Of a DNA stretch of 64,000 nucleotides, positions 62,689-64,000 are shown piece by piece. This DNA comes from Candidatus Parcubacteria bacterium. GTDB taxonomy: Bacteria; Patescibacteriota; Minisyncoccia; Minisyncoccales; JAGLUP01. Location of the stretch: positions 1 to 64,000 of the forward strand of contig JAGLUP010000006.1 of the NCBI GenBank assembly GCA_023134715.1, given 5' to 3'. A model generated the notes under the pieces. It saw nothing but the letters and a program-made list of their open reading frames with translations. It ran no database searches and was not told the origin of the DNA. The position numbers were made by a program, and so were the translations under genes. Each line of letters begins with the position of its first letter. Position 1 is the stretch's first letter.

Positions 62689-63953
62689 TATACTTTGACT
62701 CTCTTGATGTCCGCTCCCAATTGCTGCAAACGTTCCTCTATTTTTTCATATCCCCTATCTATCTGATAAATATTATTAATCGTACTTTGTCCTTCGGCTA
62801 AAAGTCCGGCAATAATCAAAGACGCGCCGGCTCGAATATCCCAACTTTCTATACTGAATCCTTTTAATTCTGTTTTACCAAAAATAAGAGCGCGATGAGG
62901 ATCAACTACTTCCACATCTGCTCCCATTTTTCTTAATTCCTGAAGATATCCTTGGCGAGATTCATATAAAGGATCGTGAATCAAGCTTTTTCCCTGTGCC
63001 TGAGTTAAAAGAACAGCAGTAAATGGAAGAAAATCAGTAGGAAAGCCAGGATAAGGAAACGCTTGAGCTCTGGTTGCTTTAAGATTTGGCGAATAAGAGA
63101 CTTTTACAAAATCCACGCCTTTCTCTAAATTAACTCCTATTTCTTCTAATTTATCTAAAAATATATCTAAATGATTTAAGTTCACCTTCCTCACTTCCAC
63201 TGTTCCAGGAGTAATTGCTCCGGCAACAATAAAGGTTGCCGCCTCTATTGGATCGGAAATAATTTTATGTTCAAAGCCATTTAAATTCTCTACTCCTTCA
63301 ATAATAATAGTATGAGTTCCGAGCCCGTCAATTTTAGCTCCCATTTTTTTTAACACTCCCCCTAAATCCTGAACTTGTGGCTCGCAAGCCGCTCCCTTAA
63401 TAATTGTACTGCCTTCAGCTTTTACTGCCGCGAACATTAAATTTTCAGTAGCAGTAACACTAAATTCTTTTAAAATAATTTCTTTTGCTTTAAGATTTTC
63501 TCTTTCAAAATAATAAAAACCATCTCTCCGTGTAATTCTTGCTCCTAATTTTTCTAATGCTTGTAAATGAGTGGAAATTGGCCTTAAGCCAATTTTATCT
63601 CCGCCTGAATCAGGAATTTTAAAATTCTTAAACCGAGCAAGCAAAGGTCCAATTAAAAGAACTGAAATTCTTGTTCTCGGAACTTTTTCTATATCTATTT
63701 TTTGAGGATCTACTTCTTTGCCGGCTTTTACCTTAAGCTTTCTTTCAGACATCCATTCTGCTTCCACGCCCATACTTTTTAAAATTTCAATTAAGCAAAA
63801 AACATCTTCCACCAAAGGAAGATTGTCAATCACACATTCTTCTTCAGTTAAAAGGCAAGCAGCCAAAACCGCGCCAGCCGCATTCTTATATCCTCTAACC
63901 TCAATTGCTCCTTCTAACGGTTTTCCACCTTGAATTACAAATTTCTCTGCCAT
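62688..63953 (-). CDS. murA: UDP-N-acetylglucosamine 1-carboxyvinyltransferase with Cys-to-Asp active site
   Basis: 421 residues from the ATG at 63953 (MAEKFVIQGGKPLEG). EPSP-synthase fold, with GYKNAAGAVLAACLL (21-35) and GEMxVxxDP-type elements. It is the first committed enzyme of peptidoglycan synthesis. At the loop that normally holds the catalytic cysteine (GGCxIG) it reads GGDKIG, with Asp at about position 119. The same change in Mycobacterium and Chlamydia gives natural fosfomycin resistance. The promoter is 10-38 bp upstream. Confidence 0.95.
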   Translation of the reverse strand: MAEKFVIQGGKPLEGAIEVRGYKNAAGAVLAACLLTEEECVIDNLPLVEDVFCLIEILKSMGVEAEWMSERKLKVKAGKEVDPQKIDIEKVPRTRISVLLIGPLLARFKNFKIPDSGGDKIGLRPISTHLQALEKLGARITRRDGFYYFERENLKAKEIILKEFSVTATENLMFAAVKAEGSTIIKGAACEPQVQDLGGVLKKMGAKIDGLGTHTIIIEGVENLNGFEHKIISDPIEAATFIVAGAITPGTVEVRKVNLNHLDIFLDKLEEIGVNLEKGVDFVKVSYSPNLKATRAQAFPYPGFPTDFLPFTAVLLTQAQGKSLIHDPLYESRQGYLQELRKMGADVEVVDPHRALIFGKTELKGFSIESWDIRAGASLIIAGLLAEGQSTINNIYQIDRGYEKIEERLQQLGADIKRVKV

Positions 63954-63962
63954 ATTGCTTTC

Positions 63963-63991
63963 AATATACCTCAAAATCCCTGTTTTGTCAA
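63963..63991 (-). promoter_or_regulatory. murA promoter
   Basis: TTGACA (63986-63991) and TATATT (63963-63968) are 17 bp apart. The start codon lies only about 10 bp after the -10 box, so the mRNA is nearly leaderless. The core (AACAGGGATTTT) is shared with the promoter at 16514. Confidence 0.82.
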
Positions 63992-64000
63992 AAAAAACAG

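Overview
The window looks like a piece of a small-genome, AT-rich bacterial chromosome of the Candidate Phyla Radiation (Patescibacteria, Parcubacteria-like). This is inferred from the sequence, not from a database search. The reasons are: short versions of housekeeping proteins (349-residue Pgk, 426-residue ProS without the usual insertion domain, 581-residue ThrS without an N-terminal TGS domain); tRNA genes without an encoded CCA; isolated pathway genes (one purC); a VirD4-like ATPase paired with a membrane protein; and many small orphan proteins. UGA is a stop codon here: an RF2 gene is present and keeps its own programmed frameshift at UGA, so the UGA-glycine code of Gracilibacteria/SR1 is excluded.

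Layout. 0.1-4.8 kb: a minus-strand run with a glucosyl-phosphoglycerate-synthase-like glycosyltransferase, glycerate 2-kinase, M17 aminopeptidase, acylphosphatase and a zinc-ribbon protein. 5.7-7.5 kb: a trio of ferredoxin, lone ABC ATPase and HypB-like GTPase with a cluster-type cysteine tail. 7.6-15.9 kb: Fic protein, tRNAs, ftsE-ftsX, prfB, purC, an FtsB-like protein and lepA. 15.9-20.8 kb: orphan membrane proteins, murJ, RNase P RNA, RNase H and a RecJ-like DHH protein. 20.8-22.7 kb: hicBA on the minus strand and, on the plus strand, four consecutive consensus promoters that lead into structured, mostly non-coding transcripts. 22.7-34.5 kb: pgk, a VirD4-like ATPase with its partner, secDF, orphan genes, a nucleotidyltransferase, secA and hpf. 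34.7-40.1 kb: murB with an upstream small RNA, an MscS-type TM-helix protein, thioredoxin with a ferredoxin:thioredoxin reductase, tRNAs, murC and thpR. 40.3-45.6 kb: rpsP, rnc, nusB, rpmF and four orphan genes in near-identical promoter/terminator cassettes. 45.6-52.5 kb: dnaE, thrS, a Nudix protein and miaB. 52.5-64 kb: tRNAs, a GIY-YIG nuclease between identical tRNA-derived repeats, gatCA, two mreB paralogs, proS, rseP, frr, holB and murA.

How it fits together. The core genes supply the cell envelope (MurA/B/C/J, two MreB, FtsEX, FtsB-like), Sec export (SecA, SecDF, RseP), translation (RF2, EF4, RRF, HPF, S16, L32, ThrS, ProS, GatCA, MiaB, RNase P, RNase III) and replication (DnaE, delta prime). 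Between them lie insulated orphan genes, each with its own TTGACa/t promoter, strong ribosome binding site and terminator. Several have a boxA-like motif in the leader.

The non-coding part is the most distinctive. It carries several families of short palindromes with cores CGATCG, GCGGCCGC, GCGCAAGCGCG or AGCTWAGCT. It also carries heptanucleotide tandem repeats that have entered essential coding genes and, for one palindrome, the RNase P RNA. All functions below come from reading sequence motifs; no search or folding program was run.
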